A stretch of 64,000 bases of DNA from Limanda limanda. Taxonomy: Eukaryota; Chordata; Actinopteri; Pleuronectiformes; Pleuronectidae. The stretch covers positions 23,770,527 through 23,834,526 of the forward strand of contig NC_083646.1 of NCBI RefSeq assembly GCF_963576545.1, written 5' to 3'. The notes under the pieces are model-generated. The model was not told the origin of the DNA. It saw only the letters and a program-made list of their open reading frames with translations, and ran no database searches. Made by a program: the position numbers and the translations under genes. This document shows, piece by piece, positions 1-12,547 of the stretch (position 1 is its first letter; each line of letters starts with the position of its first letter).

Positions 1-1857
1 GTAGCATAGTGTGTGCGTGCACACATGTGTTTGTCGGAAAGGATGTGGAATCCAGTGCTGCTAATTTAGGAATAAATAATGCCACTGAGAACAGGCAGCT
101 GTCTTTGTAGTGCATTACAGGAACGCACACACACACACACTGGGGTCCAGCACTCAAAGGGCTGGGTGTGGTGAATGAACAAAACCAGGGACTCAGTCAC
201 ATTGTGCACACCAAATCTTAAACATGCAGTCACATGCACTCAAAATCGAGGAAGCAGAAATTCAGTCTCTTAATTTTGGGTTAAAGTCATGTAAATACAT
301 AAACTCACACGACTGTGTACATTTTTTGATTAGTATTTTAAATTTAACATACACACATACCATACATAAATAACTTCATCATTCTTTCAAGAAATGATGG
401 ATATGACCGTTGACTTTGTTAAACACTTTGCTCCTCACTTCAATTGGATTTAGTCTATTTCAAGACATGTTTGTATGTGTGTTGTCACCTAGCTTAGTCA
501 CAATAAGGAAGTAGTAAACACGTCACATATTCAAAGCCAACTGGTGGCCTTTCTCTGTATGTCTGTGTCCCTCAGTGTGTGTAGATATTCATGCTGCAAC
601 AGTGATGCTTGCTCTGCTATAGCTGCAGGACCTAGGCTGAGTTCACACTAATACGTTTTAGTTTTTAATATGAATTCCTGTTTCTATGTTTACGTTTGGC
701 GCCCACACTCCTCCTGACTTTCTGAGCACTTAAAACTGAGTAGTTGGGAAAAGCTGCTGGCCAAGTTTTAGTTTGGCAACTCAGTGGCTGTATTTGAGGA
801 TTGACTGACAGAAACGGACATGATATGAAACAATGACACAGTACCCTGCATTCACTTACTGAACGTGTCTTATAAGACACAATTCCACGAGCTGTGATGA
901 AACCCAAACATTGCTAACCCTGCTCTTAGTTTTCACCATTGCTGTTTCTCATTCGTGGTAGCTTCTGCTACCAAGCAACCAGCTGCAGGGTAGACAGTCT
1001 GCTTCCTGTTTACAGTGGCACACACATGCCTAGTGTATGTGAATGGTAATGTGTTCCCACTTTCATGTCTGGTACAGAGCTTGAACGCTTGTTTGGTTGG
1101 ATTGTTCAAGTTTTAAAACACCATTTTAAACTATAAAGTATCAGGTTTAGCTCTAAGAACAGGGTTGTTTGCGTTTGTATTTGGCGACCTTTCCTATGGT
1201 TGCACAAACAGAAAAAGCTGTCATTTGTTAATCTGTAATATGAAAATATTATGGCCAGCACCCATAAAATTTACAGAGCACATCCATTGTACACAGAGAG
1301 GGAATCATTCAGTCTTTCGATAGTCATGCAGATAGTTTTGGTCTTCTAATTTTGGTCTTCTAGTGTTGTTCTCTAGTGTTGGTCTTCTCTGCAGAGATTT
1401 AAAATATATGTCTCCTTTTATGCTATGGAGATCACAGCATTAAAAATATATAATTAAGAAAATCAACAACAAAAGTATTACACAATCCCATAATTGTTTT
1501 AACAGTTTTCTTAATATTGCGGGTTAGGGCATTTTCAACATTTACTGTGAGTTTGATGGAGAAAGATTTGGACATATTTAGGACCTTAGCAAAGGTATGA
1601 GAGCCATTCTTGTTAAGGCAGGTGTTGATTCAAGCTTTATGGAGGCGGTAGTTTATGTTTTTGTCCACCATGTAAAGGCCAATTTATGCTTGTACGTCTT
1701 TTCTAAAACAGACAGATAAGACCGCCCTATCCGTCGTGGAACGCCCTCTCCGAGCGCCTCGGAGAGCTTTTCGTACACCTCTGATTTTTCTAACTGTCCG
1801 TCTTCATGTCGGAGAGCCCACGGAGAGCCCTTGGCTGTGATTGTTCCGCGAACGACA

Positions 1858-1898
1858 TCATTTCCCTACGACGTCATTTCCCTACGACGTCATTTCCG
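1858..1898. repeat. Short tandem repeat, unit about 17 bp
   Basis: A unit reading TTTCCCTACGACGTCA occurs twice in direct succession and is followed by a partial third copy. It lies inside a GC-rich block (1680-2035) rich in CTCTCCGAG and CGGAGAG words. That block begins with GGCCAATTTATGCTTGTACG, which looks like the end of a DNA transposon, but I could not find a matching opposite end. Confidence 0.5.
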
Positions 1899-2814
1899 GA
1901 CCTCAAACTTCCTACCACGTACAGTGGTCGGCGAGGAATAAATTAAAAAGACTCTTTGCCCCCCGTGGAGCCCTCTCCGAGAAACGGATACGTAGAAGCA
2001 TACTGGAGCCTTTAGACCGACGCAGCCCCATGTGAGAATTAGCTGTCTTAAAGGCCCTGCTACTTATTGTGTTACTCATGGGTAAATAACAGGAGAGAAG
2101 AAAAAGGGGATGGAAAAGACTAAAAGACTGGATGATAGTGTATGAGCGTGAGACGGGCATCAAGCCCGGAAAGCCTGTGCTCCAGGGAGATTAGAAAGGG
2201 AGGGGAGTGGCAAAGAGGGACAGCAGAGGGGAGGGTGAGGGAGCAAGGACGTGCAGAAGTGTGTCGAAAAAGGGAAGTGGTAGAGGAGAGGATTAAAGAG
2301 GCTGGAGAAAATTGATGGTAGCTTGACAAAACCAGAAGAGCAGTGTGAACCATCAAATTAAAACAAACGGGCGATTCTTAAATCACATAGGAGGAAAGGA
2401 GGGAAAAAAGCAGAGGGTGTGTGGGAGCAAGAGACAAAAAAGTGGGAAAACAACCCTAAAGACACAAAGAAGAGAGATGCAGTGGAAACTGAAGACAAAA
2501 AACAAACAGGGGACAGTTGGAGACAGTCAAAGAGGCATGACAGAGGCAGAACAGAACAGTCTTTATCTCAGGATCAGTGGCTCTACAGGGTACTGATGCT
2601 CAGGGGGGGAAAAACTCAGTCTAATTAAGCACTTTTCAATACCAGCTTGCTTGGACTGATTGTTTGTTTTGAAACTGTTGTTACATTAAAGCTGATACAA
2701 CTAGATTAATCAGTCAACTGTTTAGAAGATCTGAATGTTTATAAGTAAAGAAATACCCAGAAATTGCTGGTTCTAGATTCTCTGATGTTGTTTTTTATAT
2801 ATTACTACGCTAAT

Positions 2815-3190
2815 TAGGGCCCCAGCAACAACATTGCGAAGGCCCTATTGAAACTGATTCATGTAAATCAATTGCATTTTTTAGGGCCTAGACATGCTCA
2901 AAAACTCACCAAAGTTGGCAGAAAATTCAAAAATTTACTGACTATGACAAAAATGTATTCAAGTTTTAGTGTACGTCACTTGGTGTGACCGTGGCGTGGC
3001 GTCTAAGTATGATGATTTGCCAAAAAAGAGGGATCTATACGAACTCCTCTGTGCATTGTCAAACCAGCCTCAAACCTCTCTCACACGATCACATTCTTGG
3101 CCTGATCAGATCCATATGTCAATATTGACTCAACGACACAGCGCCACCTGCTGGCGACAGGAAGTGACATGTTTTATCCTTTGATGCACT
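2815..3190. repeat. Dispersed repeat, TAGGGCCC family (copy 1)
   Basis: It begins TAGGGCCCCAGC and runs into GAAGGCCCTATTGAAA. It includes the segment CGCCACCTGCTGGCGACAGG near 3142. Both segments recur in the same order in atad2 intron 4 (62390 and 63240), so they belong to one family. The terminal GCAGCCCTA seen in the other copy is not visible here, so this copy is likely truncated. Confidence 0.55.
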
Positions 3191-3243
3191 GTCCCTGGCT
3201 GCTTAACAGTATACAGCTCATCCTTCCTTTAACCTTCCACCAG

Positions 3244-3508
3244 AAGTTAACCCAAACTGAGAGATCGTAACGCTGTGATTAACTCAAGCTTCAGCTGTAA
3301 TTCACAGGGGGGGGGGGGGGGGGGGGGTTGTTCTCCACTGTTGAGTACCCTACTTTGAGTGGACGGAGCAGTAAGTGGAAAATCACTACTGTGAGGTGTG
3401 TCTCCTCTGCTGCTGCCTCAACATAGCTGCTACGCTGTGTGGAGCAACTCAGACACAGCATGGGATCTAATTGCAGGAAGTACTTGTTTATTAAGGACGG
3501 TATAAGGA
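3244..3508. repeat. 250-bp interspersed repeat, copy 1
   Basis: From AGTTAACCCAAACTGAGAGATCG to GACGGTATAAGG this segment matches 4989-5238 almost base for base. Shared words include TCTCCACTGTTGAGTACC and CATGGGATCTAATTGCAGG. This copy carries a run of 21 G at 3307-3327 where the other copy has only a few, so the tract expanded after the copies diverged. I do not recognise the family. Confidence 0.75.
3307..3327. repeat. Poly-G tract, 21 nt
   Basis: An uninterrupted run of 21 G on the plus strand inside repeat copy 1. It could form a G-quadruplex and is a likely site of sequencing or assembly length error. Confidence 0.95.
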
Positions 3509-3769
3509 AGGCACACGGAGCCGTTTCGCCCGGTCCCTGTTCCCCTTCCCCCGCTGCCGCATCAGGTCCCGAGATCGCAAGTTCTTGGGCCTGCACATTG
3601 CTGCTAGCAGACCTAGTTATATTTTAGTTTTTCGATTGTTAATGAGTTAATCCAGTAATGTCAATATTTCCCCTAAGGCTCTGGGAAATTGGGATCAGCC
3701 TTTTTCACATTCATCTCACATTTCACAGAATATGAATCAACAATAATAAAACATTTCTTCTTTTCAGAT

Positions 3770-3975
3770 ATGCACTGAACTCTGGAGATCCTCTGCATTT
3801 TCTCAGGAGACGTGTATGTGTGAGCAAAAATGTGCGAGTGAGAGCCTCCACAGTTTTTCTGTGGGATTTCTCCGCCTGGCCCCCTAGTATAAAGTCAACA
3901 GAAAGTCTGCTAAATCTGATGTGAGAACACAGCAGGGGATCCCTTGCTGGATTCTCTGTGAGTGTGTGGGTGGTG
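3770..3975. repeat. Divergent dispersed repeat, ATGCACTGAACTC family
   Basis: It begins ATGCACTGAACTC, contains TGTGAGAACACAGCAGG and ends near GTGTGGGTG. The same order of words occurs at 31751-31960 in an sdha intron (ATGCACTGAACTC, TGTGAGAAAACAGCAGG, GTGGGTG). The match is patchy, so these are old copies. Confidence 0.4.
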
Positions 3976-4988
3976 CGATACACCTAGAGGACACAGGGGA
4001 CGATCAAGATAGTTTTTGGTGATAAAAGATGTCACTGGTGTCGATGTGCTCTAAACAAATTATACAGAACATGGTGATACCGATATGTCTGAGAAAGGCT
4101 CATTTCGGCCAACATTCAACCAATTAAACCAGATAAACTGTCCGGCACTAATTATGTTATTTGCTGCAACTGCTGTACGGCCACTCCAAGCACTCAGCGT
4201 TACAAGCACTGTACTTTATGCATTTGGGTGCTGTGCTTTTATCCCTTACACTCCTTGAACTCAAAAATGTTATCACACACCTCCAGCACTCGCACCCTAT
4301 CTCCACCTTGCACTAACATTTGCTTTAGAAAATGATCCTCAAATTGGAACAAGGAGGAGCTAGGCGCCACCTCTGTATAATCTCTACCCCGTCCTCTGCT
4401 TTTTCTCACCTTCTATGCAACCTTTCAACAATAACACCTTTACTTTTCCCTCTTTGTCTTCCTGTCTGTTTTCCCATCTTTCTCTCTCCCATGACGGCCT
4501 CTGCTCATCCTCGCTCTACTTGCTCCCCACTATGTGTTTGTCTTTTTTCCGAGGTAAACTGTTCTCTTATGGTTGTTGGCCTGTTTCCCAATCTCTACAT
4601 TCCCTCTGCGTGGCCTTGGGTTGCTGGTGAGCGGCACCAGAAGAATGCTCATTCGGCCCTTCTCCCTCTCAGATTCTGCCAAACTCTAAATACCAACAAC
4701 CAACGAGGAAGACATATTGGTTTACTCACATCCTAGGTATTTTTTTAATTACTGAGCCTCAAAGGTCACCGTTGTTTTCCTTCCAGAAACGTAAAGATGT
4801 TAAATCAGACCAAACTCTAGTAGTTTAACTCTAACATCTTTAACAATGTCTTTTGTTTTTATAGCGTTACTTACAGCTCTTTCATAACTTTATTTACAGC
4901 AATATTTTCCCTTGTGTCGCCTTAAGTTAATGTTGAGCATTGGCTGATAGGAAAAGCCTGTGATAAAAGATGAGAAAATTACACCAAA

Positions 4989-5238
4989 AGCTAACACAAA
5001 CTGAGAGATCGTAAAGCTGTGCTTAACTCAAGCTTCAGCTGGAATTCACAAGGGTTTGTTCTCCACTGTTGAGTACCCTACTGTCAGTGGAAAGGGGCAG
5101 TAAGTGGAAAATCACTACTGTGAGGTGTGTCTCCTCTGCTGCTGCCTCAACATAGCTGCTACGCTGTGGTTCGAAGCAGCTCAGACATAGCATGGGATCT
5201 AATTGCAGGAAGTACTTGTTCATTAACGACGGTATAAG
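4989..5238. repeat. 250-bp interspersed repeat, copy 2
   Basis: Partner of 3244-3508 in the same orientation, about 1.7 kb away. It lacks the poly-G expansion. The direct orientation fits either two insertions of one element or a local duplication. Confidence 0.75.
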
Positions 5239-6087
5239 TGTAATTGTTGTCTTACAGTCATGAAAATAAAAATATTTCAATTGATTCCCAAAAGACGCAA
5301 ACATCTCAACATCTATATACTAATCTATACACTAAAGGGTGAATGGACTTTAATCATATTTTCATGGATTTTTTCCCCTCAGCAAATGAAAGCTAAATAT
5401 AAAAGTAAGAATCTGAGCATCCACACCCATGCGATCACATGCACACAGGGACGTACGTTATAGAGAAACCCTGTGGTAAAAATTGAAGAATAACTCTGAA
5501 ATTAGAAAGAGGTTGAAGCTTTGAGGCTTTTACATGTGAAGTGAAATCGTTATTATGCTTCTCGTATTATGGCTCCATTAGAGCACTTTGTACCCATCAA
5601 CATCGGATCAAGTATCTCTGTGCATCTGAGTGCGAGCGAGTCGGAGAAGCCATTTAATGTCGATGTAAATTGAATCAGATATGCTGTGTGCTTCACAGGG
5701 CATGGACGTATGTACTGTATGAGTGATGAGTTTGTCTCTGTGTGTTTAAATCCTGTGAGTGCCCCTCAGAAAACACAGAAAGACTAAATGTTGCATCACA
5801 CCTCTGTTGACTTTGTTGGCCAGTCTGAGCCAGTTTGGAGTACTGTAATAAGCTGTGTATCATGCACACATAAAATGTGATTACCATTATAAGAAGATTT
5901 TATCTGCTCCATGATAGCACAACTCAAGCATTATGAAATAGCAGGCCACATGAATGCATCAGTCAAACATGCAGGTTTCAATCCCCTTATTACTTATTAG
6001 GGTTGTTGCTACAGTAACCAAGAAGCCTCCGTGTAAAAGTCATTAATAACGACATTGTTGTTGATATCACTGTATTTCTCTCCACAG

Positions 6088-7761
6088 CTAAACATCCTCA
6101 AGCTCCAAGATGTCAAAGATCTGTGCTTTGGTGTTGATGACACGTGAGTAAAAGTCTTAACAAGTCTTAAAGTGTAATTTTTGGTCACTAAGTACAAAGG
6201 TTCTGTTTGCTCCACCTCCCTCATTATGAGGACATTCTGCCTGAGGGACCTGCTGTCATCAGCATGTTGCTGGCAGATGAGCCATGTGAAAATGCAGCAG
6301 AAAAATATTCACAACAAGCAAGTGGGAATGTTTATAATGTTTCTAACATGCAACGTCATGCAAACAAAACCACTGCTTTCTTCAGTGGCATTTATTCATC
6401 ATGTCCTGCCTCCTACATGCCTTAAATAAGTAATTATTATAATAACACATTTTATCTAAAGGCGTCGTCCACAGCACTCAAGGTCCCTTTACAAAACAAT
6501 GTATCAAAACGATCAATAAAATTAACATGTGGAAAACAATCAAACTGAATATACCAGTTTAAAAAGATGGGTTTTGAAACGGATTAGATGGAGAGAGAGT
6601 CAATGTTACGGACGTCTGGTGGGAGGGAGTTCCAGAGGCCGGGAGTAGATAACCAGGTGCCTCCCCCCCTCACCTGAATGTTCTGGACATTTTCCTGCTG
6701 TTGTGAACGCATCTGTCCTGAACTTCTGCTGACTTCTTCATTTGTGAAAGGCAGACTTATAAAACACAGAGAGGTTTATAAAATATCTTGAAACATATGT
6801 TGATTTCCAGTGAACATATCAGAGACGTAGGAGGTGTTTAATACATTCACATTTTTATTCCTCTGTGATTCTATCTACCTGACACTTGAGTTTACCAGTG
6901 TTTTCTGTCAAATTAAAGTTGGATGAGAGCTGAGCTGCTGCAGTGTCATTTAAATGAAAATGAATTGTGTGCATATCAACCTTGTTAACTGATTCAACAA
7001 CAACAGATAATCTTTTTCAGTCCAACCTTCATGAACTGGGATAAACAGTTTAACAGATAAACAGTTCCTCAGGATGTATTTCACCATGGTTAAATGTGTG
7101 TGTCTCTGTTTTGGACTTTCTTTTACAGTCGTGTCCCTGGTGTCGGCAGAAGAAGAGAAGCGTACGTAAACTGACTGTTCACTTTCATGAATAACCTTAA
7201 CTAAAATGATGCAGCTACCTTCAAAAAATAATTTTCTTCACATGTTTGATTAAAATCAAGTGTAGTGTTTGTTTTAGGTTGAAATGTATTGACCTCATTG
7301 TCAGCTGTGTTAATCATTACTGATAGAATTAAACTAGGCGATTGTGTACATTCCTCTCACTTTGTACCTTGACTTTATCATGTCAATGTTTGATGTGTGG
7401 ATGTTTCTGTATATCCCCATCACACCAGATTTTCTCTAATGCTCTACTTTTTCTCTCCTTACAGCGGAAGACGACCCATTTACTTTTGGTAATGCATTGT
7501 TTTGTTGTCTTTGTTATTTTTCGATTTTTATTATTTATAAGTTAATGGGAGATGATATCTGCCATCACCATCAGCAGTAATATTGTAATTTCCTTGATGT
7601 TTTTTCAATTGTGGTGTAATCTGGTTTAAGCTTGTTTTGGTTCCTTGTCTAATGGTGATGATGTGTTTGTGCAGACTACCACAGACTGCGTGTTGGAGGC
7701 CTGATTCTAGCTGCTGTCCTCTGTCTCATTGGCATCACCATCCTGTTCAGTAAGATGCAGA

Positions 7762-7827
<66 letters not shown>

Positions 7828-8807
7828 AGGCCGGGTTTGGGCAAAACCTTTGAAATGTTATTCAGGTTGGGGCCAGGTTTGGGAGTGACATTTGAGTTTG
7901 GGTCGGGTGCGGTCACATTGGTTGGGCTATTTACCAGATTTTTACATCGGTTGGGCTCAGACACACACATTCACAGACACACAAGTCATAAACAGACTCA
8001 AATGCAAGATCATGTCAAGAAAATCAGTGCTTCTTTTTTTTCTTTATTTTAGGTGGCCACTGCAGATGCAAGTTCAACCAGGACAAGAGGTAACAATTCA
8101 TACAGTTAAACATGGAAAATTGTGAATGTATGAATAAATTAAAGTAGTATGTATGACCAGGTTAGCACAGATTGTGTAGTTTTCATCAACATAATTGTAC
8201 TAGATGAAATACTCTCCTCATACTCTCTATTCTCTTCTTTTTGCAGGAGGAGGACAGGAAGCAATGCTCAGCAGATGCTCACTGACCAAGGTAGCACATA
8301 TTTACCAAGCAGTAAACCCATCTTTTACCTAAGTAACTGTTTTTGGCGTAAGACTTTATCCCCAGCCAACCCCTCACCAACCAAGACCATAACTACATCA
8401 ACATTAATTCTCTCCCTGAAACCCTGTTTTCCCTTGTTAATATGTTAGCATAAGACCACCTCGAGAAAACGTTTACATAAGCCATTTGCGGACATGACCT
8501 ACGGGAAAAATCCAGAGAATTGGCCACGGAGTTTACCCGCAGTCTGCCTTTCACACTTGCACAACAAAGACATGAGGTGGAGCAGCTGGGTGCAGCTGAC
8601 AGAGACAGGAAGTGATGTATTTACTCTGCTGCTGACATCACAGTTTATTTTTTTACACAGACACCGTGGTTGGCTCTTATCACCACAAGCTCTCTTGACA
8701 TCGTTGTCTGTGTCTTCTAAGCGTGTGTCCCCGCCTTTTCACATTTGTATCCTTTTTTTTTTTTTCATTTTAGAGGCGTCATCAGCCGTGAAAGGTTAAA
8801 AGTCACG
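6088..8807 (+). CDS. FXYD-domain ion-transport regulator (fxyd family)
   Basis: FXYD proteins are small single-pass proteins that bind and tune Na,K-ATPase. Coding exons: 6110-6143 (ATG at 6110), 7129-7161, 7465-7488, 7675-7749, 8053-8089, 8247-8290, 8774-8799 (TAA). All junctions are GT-AG and phases agree, giving 90 aa. Residues 1-18 form a signal peptide ending in VSA. An acidic stretch leads to the motif P27-F-T-F-D31, then the membrane segment at 38-56 with the family glycines (VGGL and LIG) and a CRCKFNQ basic tail. Many tiny exons are typical of the family. A donor at 8808, after the stop, suggests a spliced 3' UTR. The motif tyrosine is replaced by phenylalanine. I cannot assign the FXYD subtype; the tail resembles FXYD1/3/6 in part. 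Confidence 0.9.
6460..6690. repeat. Teleost-type interspersed repeat
   Basis: This stretch of FXYD intron 1 contains CAGCACTCAAGGTCCCTTTACA, GGGTTTTGAAACGG and GGGAGTTCCAGAGGCCGGGAG in order. I know these words from abundant fish repeats with a LINE/SINE-like 3' end. The ends are not clear. Confidence 0.45.
7763..7825. repeat. CA microsatellite
   Basis: About 31 uninterrupted CA units, starting 13 nt after the donor of FXYD coding exon 4. Its closeness to a 5' splice site is the only unusual aspect. Confidence 0.95.
8480..8565 (+). repeat. Dispersed repeat fragment, related to 35150-35245
   Basis: It contains AAGCCATTTGCGGACATGACC followed by AGAATTGGCCACGGAGTTTACCC. The reverse complement of 35150-35245 reads AAGCCATTTTCAGACATGACC and AGAATTGGCTACAGAGTTTACCC. 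The two copies therefore belong to one family in opposite orientation. Confidence 0.55.
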
Positions 8808-9604
8808 GTGAGCTCATATCATTGTGAATGGATTATGTCAGGAATACGCGGAGGGACTGAAACTGCACTGGTTGGCATAGGCTTAGAACTTCAGGGTGAC
8901 AGTTCTATTTGTAGTCAGTTTACTGCAAATGTCAACAGAATAGACCCTCATATTTAACCTGCTAAAACCAACATTTATTACAACTAACCAGATGTTCTGA
9001 ACAGATTCTTCCACATTATCTCCCATTTCTTTGTACACATACAACTGTAGCATTTTTCCATTGTAAACATTCAGGATTTCCTCACCCTGTTTGCGTCCTG
9101 CTCGGGTCTGAAGTTATATTTGAACACTGTCCATCTGTTTCTCTGTTAACTGGCCGTACGTCACACACACTGACATTGTATGGAAAACTCCCATAGTGCT
9201 GGAATGAGATGCCATGGACCTCGCTGTTCAACAGGTGGTGGGACTCTGGGGGTCTGGCAGGCGTAAGAGGGAGGGACGAGAAGGGGGGTGGTTTGTGTCA
9301 GAAACAACAGCCGTAAACAATGCCCTTGAGGGTTTGACCTTTACAATCAAAACACCCATGTCTTTTTGCTCCTAAGTTCTAATTTTATTCATTTTTTGCC
9401 TCTAGGCTCAAACTCATTTAACTCCTGAAGATAAGATAATGCTAGAAAACTGGAAAACTAAACCAGTTTGATTTAAGCATTGTTGCAGATAATATACACA
9501 GGTGGCCCGCATGGAAAAACCCAGTGTGTGTGTGCCTTGTGTAAGCAACTCAGCAGGAGCCTACAGGGACATACTGCACACTTGTAGACGCGCACACAAA
9601 CACA

Positions 9605-9865
9605 CACACAGACACACACATATGTTTGTACAACTATCCTAGTGAGAACACTCATTAACATAATGTATTCCCTAGCCCCTTAACCCAACCTTTACCATCA
9701 AAAGTAAATGCCTAACCTAAAACCATATCTTTACCCTGAAACAGACCTTTAAAGGTGGGTCGGTAAGTGAGGACCGAACAAAATGTCCTGACTTTTCCCA
9801 AAATGTCCTCACTCTATAGGTTGTGGGCTCAAAATGGTCCTCACATCTTTGGGATCACTCACACA
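9605..9865. repeat. Teleost-type repeat (CCTAGCCCCTTAACCC / AAAATGTCCTCAC)
   Basis: The segment carries TAGTGAGAACACTCATTAACATAATG, CCTAGCCCCTTAACCCAACC and AAAATGTCCTCACTCTATAGG, flanked by CA-rich DNA. I recognise this combination as a common interspersed repeat of fish genomes. Its class cannot be told from this copy. Confidence 0.5.
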
Positions 9866-10264
9866 ACACACACACACACACTCACATCGTCCCCTTTCCA
9901 CCACATCAGAGACTGGAAGGTTATTAACTCTGTCTCATTTTCCACGTAAGATCGAAAATTGCTACACTGAACTCTTTTGCTATCATGAATATATATGAAT
10001 ATAACGTGAATATATTGAAAAAATAGAAAATAAAGAAAATACATGAATATATTTCCCAACTAATACATGATATATCACACCCTTATAAATATTCATACAT
10101 GTAAAATAAAGTTACAGCTTTAAATAGTAGCAAAAATTACGGCTTGTATCACATATTCACATATAACATGATTTGTTCTTTAAATTCAAATTAGAGGGAA
10201 GTAATGTTAAAAAATGTACAGTAATATATATGTTTTATTTTTTTAATAACCTGGTGTATTGTAT

Positions 10265-10560
10265 AATTCCGCCATCCATCCATCCACTATCTTTACTGCC
10301 TCTCCTTTGAGGGGCACAGTGGGAGCTGGAGCCAATTCCAGGTAACAGTGGGCAAGAGGCCGGGTTCACTCTGGACCAGTTGTCACCGAACCACAGGGCC
10401 CAACACACAGAGAGAAACAAGCGTGCACTCACTTCAACACTTCTTGTCAATTATAGATTAGGTATAAATTAACCTAATCCCAATCTGCATGTATTTGGAC
10501 TGTGGGAGGAAGCAGGAGCAAACCATGGTGACATGGGGAGAACATGTAAACTCCACCCCC
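10265..10560. repeat. CCATCCATCCA-type interspersed repeat
   Basis: It starts CCATCCATCCATCCAC and contains GGAGCTGGAGCCAATTCCAGG, CTGCATGTATTTGGACTGTGGG and GGGGAGAACATGTAAACTCC in the usual order for a very common teleost non-LTR-derived repeat. A 10-kb search against a fish repeat library would name it. Confidence 0.65.
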
Positions 10561-10693
10561 ATATCGTCTTGGTGTTGGAATTTTGTTGATGATATTTTGA
10601 TTGTGATTTGTGAATATAGGGATTTTCAAGCAGAAAATTGAACTACATAGTTAAAACTCACTCTCCTATCTGTGTGTCTGTGTGACTGTCCAG

Positions 10694-11060
10694 GTCGTTC
10701 CTGCGAATGCTAGAGTTCGATCAGAACACACACTGACTTCCCAAACCTGCAACCAAGAGATAACAAGAAGGAGGAGCAGCAGCGATTTTTATGTCACCCA
10801 ATGAGAGGCTTCTCTTGGTTTTTTCATTTTGTTTTTTTATCTAGAGAGATCAACAGGGAGTAGTCTTGTGCATAGCTGCTGTGAGGTGTGATGCTTGCTG
10901 CCTGATTCGCTACTGTCCTGCAGCCTGCACCTCCACACAAAGCCACACTTACACACATGGTCACTGTAACTTTCATCTTCAAGTGACTTCACACAACAGC
11001 CCCAATTTATTACCAAAAAAAAAGCAAACAAGTGTCTACATGCTGTAGTTCTTGTCTCGT
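10694..11060 (+). other. Possible 3' UTR exon of the FXYD gene
   Basis: The FXYD stop codon at 8797-8799 is followed by a strong donor (ACG|GTGAGC) at 8808. The first good acceptor I see downstream is TGACTGTCCAG at 10683-10693. No AATAAA is visible by 11060, so the 3' end given here is a guess. Transcript data are needed for this exon. Confidence 0.3.
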
Positions 11061-12547
11061 GCTACTTTTGCTGTCTGTAATGTCTGTGTATGGTAAACAT
11101 TGATGTAGATATTAGTCGCTAACCGTGACCAAGCTAACCCGCTGTCCATTCTGTCATGTCATATATATACACAATCAATGTGGCCACGGTAGTTCAAGAT
11201 AAACTGTGGAGTCTGATGTTTAGCTTTATGGAGGAGTTGTAGCGGATTGCACTGTTCAGAGATACAGAAAGAATCTGTCATGTTTCTATAAAAGACCTGT
11301 TGAAACGACTGTGAGTGGTGGACTTTTCTGTGAGTGTGTTGTGTTTCACTGTGAGCCCCTGAAGCTTGACTTTTCGGAAATTTGATGAACGCTTTTAAGA
11401 TATTGTATTAATAATATACTTTTCAATATCAAGTCGATTTTTTCAAACTGATCATTGTTGAGTGATTCCAGGCTATATCCAATCTATCCATCATAACTGG
11501 ACCCCCGCGTAGCACTACAAGTGGTCAGCCAATACGCCCCAGTAAACCAGGCCCATTCCAACTGTATCAAATCATAATGTTTAACTAATGACACTGATTC
11601 ACAAACATAGGTATCAGCATCAAAGTCTGCCAGTAGGAAAACTTATTTTACAGATCATACAATTTGGTTTTTGATTCTAGGCTCTATATACACAGCTGTA
11701 TTTGTGTCATCTTTTATTGGTAGTTATTTATGATAAAGTTTATGGTCAAAACTAAAATTATCAAGCCTGTTACATTTCGTTGTCATAAAATAAAAGTAGA
11801 TAAACTACATTGAAATTCCTTTGTCAAAATGAGACACCTAAAATAATGAAATAGGCAATAATATAAATACAATTTTACTAAATAAAAGTATTGAATATAC
11901 ACCTCACTCACTTCAGACAGTAATATTATTTAAAGAGACGTGGATATATATATACAATTTATAGTATACTACCATTTAGTATCTTCATAAGAGTGTGACA
12001 ATTACAGCTTAAGAATCATTGCCATATAGTGACCAATATACTGGTATTGTCGTTTTTAATCCTTAATATTGGCATTAATCCCCAAAATATTGATCAGGCT
12101 CCACAAAAAACATATAACGGATCTAATTAAAGAACATTTAATAAGGTTTCAAACAGCTTTAATCGTGTAATAATTGATATAAATCGACATACCAATAATA
12201 ATGAAGTGAATATAAAATTGTAATATTAAATTAACGGACCAATATTGGGCAATTCAGAATTCTGGACCTCAGACAAAAGTTAAAATGGTGCAGGTGACAG
12301 AGGACAGCTTGATATTAACTCAGTGACAGGCAGAGAAGATGGCGTTCTTATACATGATGAAGATGAGTTCTGCTGGAAGAAGGTGAAGCTGAGGAAGAGA
12401 AAATATAAATATAAAACTGGCTCTGGAAGCAAACAATTAGATAAACAAATGCAATCTGCATATCGATCAAACTTGAGCGTGGTCGATTTTAAATCTTCTA
12501 AGTGCGAGGGTCTAATCAAGCACTAAGAGTGAACTATTAAGGAGCTT

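Larger units (their letters stand above)
1..6085. other. Gene-free repeat-rich region
   Basis: I see no exon chain with matching splice phases or any recognisable protein in this stretch. It holds several dispersed repeats listed separately: a short tandem repeat near 1860, a GGGCCC-type repeat from 2815, two copies of a 250-bp repeat (3244-3508 and 4989-5238) and a divergent repeat at 3770-3975. The open frames in it are short and have no domain signature. It may hold untranslated first exons of the FXYD gene, whose upstream exons I could not locate. Confidence 0.6.

Noticed and set aside
4332..4736. Plus-strand open frame of 134 codons rich in Leu, Ser and Cys
   Set aside because: Composition follows a pyrimidine-rich stretch; no recognisable motif, no neighbours in phase.
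7707..8052. Open frames of 87-107 codons on both strands in a FXYD intron
   Set aside because: They run through the CA tract and intron and have no domain or phased splice link.
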